Of a stretch of DNA of 64,000 bases, positions 37,213 to 48,383 are shown piece by piece (within the stretch, counting starts at the first letter, position 1; every line of letters starts with the position of its first letter). The position numbers and the translations under genes are program-made. Source of the stretch: Laetiporus sulphureus 93-53 (Eukaryota; Basidiomycota; Agaricomycetes; Polyporales; Laetiporaceae); contig NW_024468571.1 in the NCBI RefSeq assembly GCF_001632365.1, positions 62,001-126,000 of the forward strand. Direction: 5' to 3'. The notes below the pieces were generated by a model that made no database searches, was not told where the DNA came from, and saw only the letters and a program-made list of their open reading frames with translations.

Positions 37213-37828
37213 TATAATAGAATAGAGAGAACTCATTGGGAACCACAGGCCAACGTTTATTCTGGTCGTCGTACGCATGAGAGACAAGATTCATCGATCA
37301 TCGGTCGACAGTATCAACGCAGCGGTAACAGCGACACGTCTTCAACAGCATATATACGGTAGATTCAGCGTCTCAACTAGTCACAATGCAACACAACAAC
37401 CATGGCTTCGTGAGGGTCAAAACGCGCCTTGAACAACAGTGGGGGTAAACAGTCTGCACAATACATGTACATAGTGGAGGTGATTGTGCGAAGACGAAAC
37501 CAAGAGAAGTCCCAACTAAGCAGACCGCCCAGGAACTCCCCGATATGTTGGTCGTCCTATGTGCGGGCCAATCCGCAAGAACCGGGCGCCGTCATCGTAC
37601 CTGGTAATGCGAGAAGTTCTTACTCTTGACATGATGCGGATTGATGGCGATATAATTGACGACGAGAATCGTCTACGTTCTTACCATCACCGATCAAGGC
37701 GCATCGTAGTTCAGCACGATCCATAAGCTGGTCCTTTCCTTGGTCTCGAATGCGCAAATTCTTTATCCCGAGAGAGAGCCAATGCAGGCAGAAATCAAGT
37801 GGGATTAGGCCATAATGGAAACGTGGAA
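37213..37828. other. Spacer between transposon and EST1-like gene
   Basis: No exon is recognised. It should include the 3' UTR of the EST1/SMG7-like gene on the - strand. Confidence 0.5.
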
Positions 37829-40800
37829 CTATGCGCCGTAGCGAGTTTGCCCAATCCTTGCATCGCGTGGTAAATGACCGGCCAAGTGCTGATATTCGAG
37901 TGTCTGTTGCTGACGTAGCATGGAATCCGAAGTTGGCAGCATACGATCTGCGTATGCCACTGACATGCTGGCTGATGACACGCTGGCGCTGTGTGGAACA
38001 GAGGTCAAATCGGTGGGCAACAAGTGACTGCCCGAGTGGCCATAAAACTGGTCTTGACTTCGGCTAGGCACCTCGTTCGAACGATTCGGTGAAAAGGAAG
38101 CAGTCCGTTGATGAGCACCACTGAAGACATGTGACGGGATCAAAGGCGAAGTCGGCAGCAGGCTGTTCTGCGATCGCTCAAACTGCAGTGGTGCTTGCAG
38201 CGGGGGCGGCCGTGTGGGTAACAGCGACGGGCCGGCGAGCCGCCCAGGTGCTTGAAGATTGTCGTGCTCGGTTGACCAGATTGAGTTTGAGGTTCCAAGC
38301 CCGAAGAGGCCCGGTAGGGGAAGAGGAGTCGAAGGTGCACGAGTGTGTCCGGAGGGCCGCTGTAGCAGGTTGAGTATGTCTGCTGCAGTAGTTCCCAGAG
38401 GCCTCGCGCTGGTTGTTGGAGTACGGTTGAAGTTCTGATAACCATGCAGAGGCGGTTGAGGGGCTGGAAGTTCGTGAACAAGGAGCACAGCAGGAGGACT
38501 AGTCGGGTTAGAAAGAATGGGTATGTCAGGCTGAGGAGGCAGCATTGGCGGTTGTGGCGGGGTTGACAGTCTGCGATAACGATGACAAATGAGCTTTCCA
38601 AACAATTCAACCAATCACTTACCTGGGATTGAACAGAATGATCTCGTCTTCTTCTTCCTCCCCGTCTTCGTGCTGCGACCCATTCAATGCTCTGTGGAAA
38701 GCCTCACTGACGGGATCGTCGTCTGTACGAGTCACGTCCGTTCTATTGTCCTCTTCGGACTCGGAGAGGTCGGCAAGCCCGCGACGCATGTCAGCAGGTA
38801 TTGGTGCAGATGAAAACACGTCAGGTGACCGATCGGCGCGCAGTCGACGATCCGTACTATGGTCTTGCGGAATAGCTGCCGCAACCTCAGCCCTAGTCTC
38901 AGAGACGAGCGAGAACTTGTTCTCAGAAAATCTGACAGGAGTATCCTGGTACCGCATTGATGCTACATGAGCGATTTTCGACTCATCACGGCAAGAGATG
39001 CTCACCTGACGGTCTGCAAGTGCCTTTGCGTCCCGGAGCAATTCTTTGATTCTCATAAGGAACTCCTCGTTAGGATGCAAGCCTTCCGGAAGGGGAGGGT
39101 TCTCTCCGGCAAGGGCACCTTTTCTTAGAACGCTAGTCATTACATCGTCTGATATTAAATCCTTGAAAGGAAGGAAACCGATCATCTCAACGTCCTCCTC
39201 CAACACAGTCTTGAGATCAGGAAGCTTTTCGAGAGGAAACTTCCGCAACAGAGCATTGAAGAACTCTGTGTAATCGCTCCAGAAGCTCTGTACTCCAGGT
39301 AACACTAGTTGCGCGGACGAATGGCGTCCTGGTCTGTTCCGGCTATCCAGAGCATCAGTTCGATTGCCGTTGACGCCGTGCGGTCTCGGACTTTGCAGGA
39401 TGTATTTGTAATTAGCACGGACCCATTTGCTTGACAGACGCAGGGCAGGCAGCATTCTGCGGAATGGTGCGGTGATGGACTGGGCGAGCTCGCCCGCATC
39501 CTCCGGAGGCGGCTCCGCAAGTTGCACGACGCCAACCTCAAGAAGCACGCGATATAGGGCGAGAAGATGGCCTGCGATCTGCGACTCGACGCACAAATCA
39601 GATGCGTATAAGCTTCTTCTGGAGCTTCCACGGCTTCTGGCTGCTTTGTGGCGAACGTCTCGGTGTTTCCAGAGCGCACCCTGGGCCAACACAATGACCC
39701 TCCAGATCATCTTGGGCGGGAGATGGCGCTCGGAGATGAGAACCCTGAATTCGTCGATCACCTTTTGAGAAATGCCATCGAGCGGACTGTCATTTTTGAG
39801 AGCGATGTAAGACGTTCAGTAAAAGCCGAACACTTGGTGAGGACACTCACTCCTCATGAGGGAATTGCCACAACGCGTGCACCACAACTACTTTCTCCTT
39901 GAATGCCTCCACTCGTAACCGGACACTAGGTTGCCCGTTCGCCTCTTCGCTCTCTTTCTCCTTTTCGTACCTTCCTCCGGTCTTCTTCCACGCATCCAGC
40001 GCCTTCCCCAATGTCATATGCATGTTATCCAGTGCGGTGTCATATGGCGTGCGCACACAAATTGCACGGTAATAGTACACCAACAGATCGAACGTTTCTT
40101 TCTGGTATGACTTCAAAACGGCAAGTTGGTGCCATGCGTTTCCGTCGTGAGGCAGGAGCAGCCGCGCCTGCTTGTAGCATCGCTCGGCCTTCTCGTAATT
40201 CCGCATTCGAGGTACAACCGGTGCAGGCACGACGTTGGCAGCCCCGCCCCTCTTGCCCCGCCCGCCCCGCCCGACAGGAGCAGAGGCGGGTGGCCCATCC
40301 TCGTGTCCTGCACGCGGGCGCCCGCCCGCTTCATTGTACTGCTCCTTATAGCGCTCGATGTCGCCGAGACAAATCAGGGCCTTGCTGAGGATTGCAATCC
40401 GGCTCTGACGTTGCTCCGGCGTCGCGGTAGAGGTGATGGGATGGATGGCGTCGGCTTCCGGTGGGAATTGATGCTGGTTGCGCTTGGGCGTCTCGCCCTG
40501 CACGGCAGTGTCCTCGGGTACGATGTTGATGTTGGCTAGCTCATCAAGCGCACCTTGCGCATCGTCAAGAGCAAACACCCGGCGGATGCGAAAGATCAAC
40601 TGGACCCAGAACTTCTCTTCCTCGGAGAGATATTGGCGGAAACGCTGCAGCAGCTTACGCTGTTCGACGATCCGCTGCTGCTGTTGTCGTCCCTGCTGCT
40701 GTGCAGCTCCTTCCTGCTGCTGCTGCTGCTGCTGTCGGGCAGGGTCATAGATAGCACGTTCCAGGGCAGTATGGCGTTCCTTGTATTTCGAGATGAACTG

Positions 40801-41106
40801 GTAGGAAGTCGCGATCCACAGCTGCGTGTCGATATCTCTCGACTCCGCGGCGTAGGAATAGACAAATAGTAAGCGCAGATAGTGTCGCCGCAAACTGTCT
40901 CTGGATGAGGCCCACAAGTCAACTATAATACTGTGGACGCACTTTTTCCTTTGAAACTCAACCTCTCTGTCCCATGGATCCCGAGTCTTCAGCAATTCCT
41001 TCAAACCCTGCTGGATGCTTCGTGCCTCTCTGAACCTCCATTAGCTCCCCAGTCGGCATAGCTCAGGCTCAGCGCACCTTGCGATTTGTGCTGGTTCTTC
41101 GGACAT
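37829..41106 (-). CDS. EST1/SMG7-family protein (telomerase / nonsense-mediated decay factor)
   Basis: Exon 1 (41106-41078) gives MSEEPAQIAR; exon 2 starts at 41029 (EARSIQQGLKELLKTRDPWD). The N-terminal 14-3-3-like part has a Gln run (CAG repeat near 40.71 kb) and a SEEEKFWVQLIFRIRRVF stretch. TPR-like helices follow (NYEKAERCYKQARLLLPHDG), then NAWHQLAVLKSYQKETFD, the hallmark of the EST1/SMG5-7 domain, and VYYYRAICVRTPYDTALDN. Exon 3 starts at 39786 and holds HFWSDYTEF-type and FLPFKDLI motifs. An acidic stretch (EDGEEEEDEIILFNPR) and a Pro/Ser-rich tail (exon start near 38570) end at 37829. Family role: SMG7/EBS1 bind phosphorylated Upf1 in mRNA decay, and Est1 recruits telomerase. Which role applies here cannot be decided from the sequence. 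Confidence 0.88.
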
Positions 41107-41610
41107 CGTGAATCAGCTGATGCACATTGCGTGCGATGATGGGTGTCTGCGGAGCAAACCACTCAGCCTACTGCCAGGGATGAGCGCGAAGTTAAGATAC
41201 GCGCCCAATGGATACTTCGCCGAGGACTCTTTTATTGAAAGCGATCGATCTGGGTTACTTCTTCCCCCTGGTCTTGGATTGTTTCTGAAATGTGCGAAGT
41301 GGCATGCAGTACATCAACGAGAGCCAGGGGAGACAGGAGGTCAAAGTAGGAGATCAGAAAGTAGAGGTCGCATTGCAAGCGCCTATATCATGACGTTCGC
41401 TTGAAATGTCATACAGATACTCCAGCCTGTGCCAGTGCAGGGACTACACGTAGATTCTAATCAAGGATAACGTCGACGTTTTTAGTAAATACACTTGGTA
41501 ATCAACAACGGGATATCCGTCAAAGTATAGGGAGATTGAATCCGGATGACTGTGGTCATTACTGCATAGATGGCAAAGGGAAGCGTGTCATGAGCGTGAT
41601 ATAAGCAGCT
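41107..41610. other. Spacer between EST1-like and SNF2 genes
   Basis: This 0.5 kb stretch holds the 5' region of the EST1-like gene and the 3' UTR of the SNF2 gene. Nothing else is seen. Confidence 0.5.
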
Positions 41611-44600
41611 TCAATCTTCGTCGTCGTCACGCCCTCCCGGCTTGAACAAGGCAATAAGCTCGTCAGCACCAAGGCGCATGTTCTTCATCCTGTCACCGGA
41701 GAGAGCGGCTTTCGCAAGCGCTCGTTTCTTGTCTTGAAGCTGAGGGATAGCAACTATAAGTGGGCATCTTCAAAGTCCACGAGCTCCCTACTGACCTCGA
41801 GAATGCGCTGCTCAGTGGTATCTGGCACACAAAGTTTCCGAATGTGAACGTCGCGAGTCTGGCCGAAACGATGGGTACGATCGAAGGCTTGGTCCTGTTC
41901 GAATAACGATGCCAATTTACTCTTCACCCCGTACTCCATAAAGGAATGTCCTACCTCCAGAGCTGGGTTCCACCATGGATCTACGAGTATGACATGGTTG
42001 CAGCATGTAAGGTTCAAACCTGTAAGCGATATGGTCAGATTGCAATGCCAAACGAAGCATATCGAGGCTAACCTGTGGAACCGGCCTTGAACGAGATAAG
42101 TATTACCCTGATCGACCGGCTTTCCTTGATACGATCGAGCGCATACTCGCGTTCGGCCTTGTTCATGGTACCATCGTCTACCGAATCGACATCAGTCTCA
42201 CCCCTCCCTAGATGTAGACATAGATAGCATGCTGCCGACACGCACAGCGAACAAACTTGATCTTCTCCGCACGGAGGAACGGCTCGATGAGGTCGAGCAT
42301 AGAGGTGAACTGCGAGAAAATGATCGTCTTCTCTGTCCCCTCCGACAGCTCGTCGATCTCTTGCAGGATCTCCAGGATTTTGCGGATCTTGGTCGAGTCG
42401 GGTGGGAGGTCTGAGTCACGGCGGCTCTTGGTGCGAGCTTTAGCGACCACAGCAGCACAAGATGTGCAAGTGTCAGACTTGGCAGTGTTGGCCGTGTTGA
42501 GCCTAATCTCCCCGGAGAATGATAGTGAGAACTCGAAAGCTAGTCGCAGATAGCCATCGAGACTTACAGCGTCTGACAGAGCTGACAACGTTTGGTTGTC
42601 GCGATGCCCATAAGAGCAAGACGCTCCGCAAGCTCATCTGCATCCTCCTCCTCATCGTCCTGGCTTTTCGCCTGCTTTGGCTCCACCGCCTCCTTATCCC
42701 TGACATAGTCCGCGGAGACGAGCGACGGATGATTACATGCTGCGCGAACGTCAGCCAACATCGGCGAACGTAGATCATTGCGCACCTTGCCGGAGACGGA
42801 GGAGGAGAACGAGCACGGACGTGTAGTTTCTCGCAGCTCCGCCCTGTTTCTCCAACGCCTCAAGGCTCGACTGCACCCGGTCCTGGACAGTGTTATAGAA
42901 CGCACGTTCGTCCGCATCGAACTCGCAGTCCACAATCTCCACGACTCTTTCTGGTAATGTCAGGATGGGCTTGCCGTTCACTAAGGTATCCTTGGTACGT
43001 CGCAGCATGACGGCACCCAACACGACCTACAACAGTCAGCAGTAAGAACCTTCATGAGCAATTAACCGAAGCGATCTCTGACGTACGTGAAGGCGCTTCA
43101 TCGCCCGCACCGTCCGGTTCGCTTTGACAGGCTTCGCAATTTGCTCGTTGAACGTGTGCCACTCGTTGAGTGGCCGGATCTTGAGGAATTTCAAGAGCGG
43201 AAATAACTCCTCTACGTTGTTTTGCCTGACCGAGGCAAACATCAGATAAACATGGAGTGGCTTGATAGGGAAGTCGCACATGGGAGTTCCAGTTAGGCAC
43301 CATCTGAACTTCCCCTCCAATGCACAACAAGCGATAGAGCTCTTGGCATTCCGGTTCTTGATATTGTGCGCCTCGTCTTCCGCTCTTGTCAGAAATATGG
43401 CTGTCAGGGATATGTTTGTATATCATCCATACCGAGCACAATACGCCACCACCGCACACGGAAGATAGCATCCTTTTCCTTCCTCCTCGACGTTTTGATC
43501 TGCGTTTTGCAGATAACGGAGTCGTCATCTGAGTCGTCCAAGCTCTGCTTCTTGCCTTTCTTCCTCGACGAGCTGCCCTCGTCTGATGCGGGATTATATG
43601 CATTGTATTCTGATGTCACGGTAGAATACGACGTTATCACCACATGCGCTTTCCCGAGAACCTTGGGATCTATCAGGTCGAGCCCATTGAGATTATGAAT
43701 TGATTAGAATGGTTCAAAACTGACCACTTGTGCGACTCGCGCCATGGTGCTCGATGACGGTCAGGCCGACGGCAATCTTCTTTATCTCACTCGCCCATTG
43801 TGAAATCACAGCTACTGGGCAAATTACTCTAATCATAACGATCGCTAAGTTCTAACAAGAGGCGCAATAGCGTTTCTTACAGAGTGGTGGGCGACCAACC
43901 CTCTTTCTTGTCTTGCTGTGTAGCACGACCATCGACAATCCTTGTTATGGTCTGAATTGTCTTCCCGAGTCTGCACCTGTGCTCAACGTCTGCTGCAATT
44001 AAAGCATCCTATCCCTTACCCCATATCATCAGCGAGGATCCCGCCCATCTTCTTCCCCAACTCGCGCCCTGCCATCCACGATCTGCCGGAGATCTGGTGC
44101 GGAAGAAGCTTGACGTTTGGACGGAAACCTTCTACTGTCGCATCCTCGAGCGATACCTCGATCTCGTGCGTGTACGCGCCAGTAACCAGTTCACGTAGTG
44201 CCCTCTCGGCCTCGGCAGTTGTGAGCATGGGATCGTGTAGAGTATCGGCTCCATGCACGTCGAGCATCTCGTATTCCCGCTCGAATGGCACGATGGGTGG
44301 CAGGTCCTTGTTGGAGGGCACATGTACAGGAATGGCGTGCTTGGACTTCGAAGCAGAAGGCAAACGTCTTTCACCCTGAGCCTCGATGTGAACAGAGGGC
44401 CCTCTGAAGTGTGGATATGTGAGTGACCAAGGCTACGAGCTCATGAACAACCTACAGGACTTGTACCTCGTCATCTTCCGAGTCTGATATAATGATGGCA
44501 GTGGATGGCTTCCATTGCTTCAAGTTGATTGATGACACGCCGCTGGAGCCATCCGAAGACACGGACTATGAGGAGTCAAACAGGCGTAAGATCGCAAGTA

Positions 44601-44843
44601 GTTCAGCCAACGCTTACGATGATTGAGGGCTCGTCCGAAAGCTGCGGTTTACTTGCCACGTGTGGCTGCAACGGCTTTCGGAGTTCTCCTTCCAGATCAG
44701 CATACAGGTTGAATTGTTCTTCAAGTAATTTGCGACGGCTGGAAGGAACACATAAGACATAGATCAAAATACATCGCAGCAAGATGCTGCTGCGTGTGCC
44801 TCACGAGCAAACAGAGAGCATCAGCGACGTACAATTCCTCCAT
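41611..44843 (-). CDS. SNF2-family ATPase, Rad5/Rad16/Uls1-like
   Basis: The start at 44843 gives MEE, spliced to FRRKLLEEQFNLYADLEGELR. An acidic SUMO-binding-like word follows (AIIISDSEDDEVQVL). The helicase domain has KLLPHQISGRSWM, the Walker A region GGILADDMG spliced to LGKTIQTITR, DEAHNIKNRNAKS (Walker B), WCLTGTPMQNNVEELFPL and VMLRRTKDTLVNGKPIL. A CQLCQ...CTSC Cys pair set lies between the helicase lobes, a reduced RING/zinc finger in the position typical of Rad5/Rad16. The C-terminal lobe reads IIFSQFTSMLDLIEPFL, SFKAGSTGLNLTCCNHVI and DRTHRFGQTRDV, ending in Asp/Glu-rich sequence at 41611. All junctions tried keep the frame. Role, from the family: DNA translocase in repair or chromatin, possibly with SUMO or ubiquitin functions. 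Confidence 0.88.
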
Positions 44844-46404
44844 CAAAGTTGTGAGAAGGTTAAAGCGGGGATATTTTAGTCACTTTGGCAGACTGTCTCA
44901 GGCGAGCTATGATAATGGCTGGTACGGTCAAAGTAGAAGTTGAAGATGCAGTTGAGCTTTAGTTCGTCCGACGGCGTAGGGATCATCAAACGCGATCACG
45001 TGTGAGCCGCGTTATTGAGCTATGTTTATCCTCGGTGGCTGCTCTTTGTACTGTACCACTGCATGTTACTGCTCGCGGCGCATTTTGACTCGCTAGTACA
45101 TCCCCTGTTCGGAGGGGTGTGTACAAAACAGTGCGTTGCACACATTATGGACAGAGTGGAGCAATAAAATATTAGCGTGAGTCGCGTTCCATAGACTTTC
45201 ACTGGAAGCCCCATGAAGCGCGAGACGATACTATGCTTCTGCTTGTAGCAAAGATGTAGACGGATATGCAACAAAGTGAGTGAGACTTTAGAGCATCTGA
45301 TTCATTATCAAGCAGTGTCACAAGTGCACAGAGAGGATATACCGGTCAGTAGCCAGATCGCAGCACGGAATGCCCATCCTGTTCCGGCCAAGGGACCAGA
45401 AAACTTGGCACACAATCTGTGCTTTCGACCTCGGTGCTATCGTAGTGGTGGAGATGTTCCCAGAATAGATGAGTGCGTTTGTTGGCTACCTTATTGCTCC
45501 TCATGACAAACCGTCCGGTCATGAAGGTCATCTGTAATGAAGTTCACGGGCATGGGAAATCCGCAGCTTCTCCCATTAAAAGATAGCGCGGCAGTACGTA
45601 GAACGCGTTGCGCGAGAATTGTATATTGCACAAGAGATGATGATTAACGCTCCGTAGCTTTTATCGTTGTACCAGAAGGCGGGACCAAGACAATAGCGGT
45701 GGGCAGTGTGCCAAGCGCTATCCCACGTCGCAGATAACCCCCTGGGTACGTATCAACCCTCGAAACATCCAGTTCAGGACGCCGCAAGTCCAGTATAGCG
45801 TACGCGTCGGACCTCATTGAATGTTAGTAATTGTGGGACATCATCTGATTGAGCCACGGCTATGTAGAGGGAGTTGATGTTTGCAGCAATTGCATTCAGC
45901 TATGAGCCGAAACATCGGAATGCTTGACCGGTTGACAGCAGACCTTGCTAGCCCGGAAAGCAGCATATCCTGGAGGGGGCTGGTTGAGTGCGCTTCCAAT
46001 GATGAGGCTGTGACGAGAGCGACGGTGCTGAACATCCGGGTCTGAGAGTGTCCCTCACATGAACCCCTAACGTATCTCCCTTACGTTAATGGGCTAGCAT
46101 AAGGGAGATACGATATAAATGCATCAACCCTGATTTTTCATTCAGGTTGTTCATGGGATCGATTTGCCATTCGCTCGTTCCATTGATGCAGGCTGCACCT
46201 CCCACCTCCCACCTTTACTCATCCCCGCGTCAATGACAAAGCCAGAGCGCCGTCTTCGCCACGACGAGGACGAGAGCCGCGTATCATTTAGAACAGTGAC
46301 ACGATTACATGAGGTTAGCGGATATGCTGCTGTAGAATTATGTCAGCTCAACCATGAAAGCATAGATGCATAACTAAGTCACTCACAAGTGACCCTGAAG
46401 GTCG
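44844..46404. other. Intergenic region between SNF2 gene and KPWE gene
   Basis: No exon is recognised. It contains a perfect 13-bp inverted repeat at 46071-46112 (listed separately), near the 3' end of the KPWE gene. Confidence 0.5.
46071..46112. repeat. Perfect 13-bp inverted repeat, possible hairpin
   Basis: CGTATCTCCCTTA at 46071-46083 and TAAGGGAGATACG at 46100-46112 are exact reverse complements separated by 16 bases. It lies about 300 bp past the KPWE gene stop, so it could fold in that transcript or be a protein-binding site. The function is unknown. Confidence 0.7.
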
Positions 46405-47092
46405 TTACGTTTCCCAGGGCTTCTTCCGTGCATTTGTCGTAGAGTGACTCGGCTGTGCTTCCTGTTGTGAACATGTCTTGAGAAATTACAGATGAGACAA
46501 CAATAAACCGTGAGGCTCACGTTCAATTTGTCAGGAATTAAACGATTATTGGGTATCTGATCGGTTTTGCCTTGCTCGATGAGAAGCTTGAGCTCAGCGA
46601 AGGTCAATGTCCGTGGTTCATTGGCGTCCTCTGTAGTCTTTGGAGCTGATGGCTGCAGGTGTTGAGCTGAAGGGGTTTGCATGCTAGAAGCCAGTTCCTG
46701 TTCCCTTTGAAGCACATCGTCCACAGTGGTGAAAGAGCCGGTGACCCTAAGAGCGAATCATCATCATCATCATCAAGGATCTGCGTTTAACCTGCGGGTC
46801 TGCCGGACATACCGGTTGAAATAGAAAACTTTTGAGCGCCGTAGTATGTCTGTCTTCACTTCGTCTGGGTTGGCTTCGAACACCCCATCTGCAATGATGT
46901 GTTTCAACCCTTCCTTGTGGTGTTAACGCAGTGAGCGGGAATAGTGCTGAGCAACTCATGCCTTACCTGAAATCCGGCATCTTCAGCAAATGGATATGTG
47001 AAGAACGCATCGACTGAAGCTTTCACCGCTGCATCACGGTCCGCCGCAGATAATACGTGCTCTGACTCGGCGGGAATGGTGTGCGCATCCAT
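46405..47092 (-). CDS. Small KPWE-motif protein (PEX14-like/PEX39-type peroxisomal factor)
   Basis: Four exons encode about 170 residues. Start MDAHTIPAESEHVLSAADRD, then DAFFTYPFAEDAGFQ, KVFYFNRVTGSFTTVDDV, and a linker rich in Gln, Pro and Thr. The conserved segment LTFAELKLLIEQGKTDQIP and NRLIPDKLN follows. The last exon, joined after a 60-nt intron, reads EAQPSHSTTNARKKPWET, giving the terminal KPWE motif. Family knowledge: the FxEL..LI..G...IP...IP..LN...KPWE layout defines the KPWE domain found in Pex14-like proteins and in the recently described PTS2-import cofactor Pex39 (yeast YJR012C). The intron before exon 3 contains a GAT microsatellite. The role in peroxisomal import is inferred from the family only. 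Confidence 0.75.
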
Positions 47093-48383
47093 AATGGTTC
47101 ACCTAACCTTTCTGCAACAGACTAATGAACATGCACGACAAATACGGCCGCGTGGTGTGGGTAGTCGGACTCGATGGGATGAACACAGTGACAAGTTGTG
47201 AATGATTGGACAAGCAAGATCGTCGGCGCTTGCGCGTAGCCTCCATCAGGCCAGCGGAACCCAGCTCTACGGCTTGGACATCTACCACCTCACTCTTTCG
47301 GCGGCAATTAATATTCTCATTCAAAAGTGCGGCCCAAGCAGAACTGGACGAACGACCTGACCGGGTGTCATCAAGCCTACATATCTGATGGCTAACGTTG
47401 CGCAAGGGCTCATCATGGATATCTTTTTTCCAGCTTGGCATCACAGAGTTGCAGGTCTCGTCTTTTGCGGTGTTGGCTCAATTTCTTTGGTACACATGCG
47501 AGCATATGGGTTCGGAAAGCCAGATCTTCCCCATCAATTCGGAAGTATCCATCATTCGCATCCGTCACAATTCATGCGAAGTGACGCCTGATACTAGCGT
47601 TCATCTGGTTTTACCTGTCGTAATCCACAGCACCGCAGCTATCTTACTTCTCCAACATGGTTCTCTCGGCTGATGGGCAACACTAGCTCTCAGCGAAAGC
47701 AAGTTTGCCATCGTAATCAGTCAGGTTCACAATATCTTTCGGGCTGCGCAAATCCGGCCGTGGCCGGTTGGAAATACGAATCATGTGTAATCCTCGGGGA
47801 TTTCGACGTCGCATAAGGTATCGCATCGTATGCTGTCATTGCAACGGGGATTTAAGCCTTCGATGCAGTACCGAGAGTGATCAGCGTTTCACAGGGCTCC
47901 TCTTGCATTAGTGCCGCTGGACCAGTCGAGGGCTACTGATGCTATTGTTTTTTTGTGACGCACAGAACAGCGCCCGATGGCGCGACTTTCACTACGTGCT
48001 TCTATCAAAGATTGCCGGTTGAGTCGGCGTGTCAATTACCATTCTGACGATCTTTACCGATGCTCTCATGCTTTAGCGAGATGGAAAACGTCGGCCTGAG
48101 CGGGAGAATCGTGCTCAACTTCCATTGCATGATGAGAACATGAATGATTCCCCCGTTTGTCCTGCATACTGATGATCAATACAGACAGGCGTTCATGCAT
48201 TGCTGTGGAATCATGCTGCTAACGTTACTGGAACGTAAGGGACTCGGGTTCGGTACGCGTGACAAAGCGTGCGTGGACAACGGTTCCACGGGAACGTTCA
48301 GAGCATTGGGGGGCCATCTGCTCATCCATAAAGGTGCGCATGTTGTCGGCTATAATAGAGCGACGATATTCCCGCTTACGGAC
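47093..48383. other. Divergent intergenic region between KPWE gene and PKS
   Basis: It contains the promoters of both genes. A TATA-like word (GCTATAATAG) lies at about 48349-48358, roughly 30 bp before the PKS start. No exon or further element is recognised. Confidence 0.5.

Noticed and set aside
40690..40735. CTG/CAG run as a possible CRISPR-like or satellite repeat
   Set aside because: It is a poly-glutamine codon run inside the EST1-like exon.
46755..46775. ATC/GAT microsatellite as a regulatory repeat
   Set aside because: It is a short simple repeat within an intron of the KPWE gene; nothing suggests a function.
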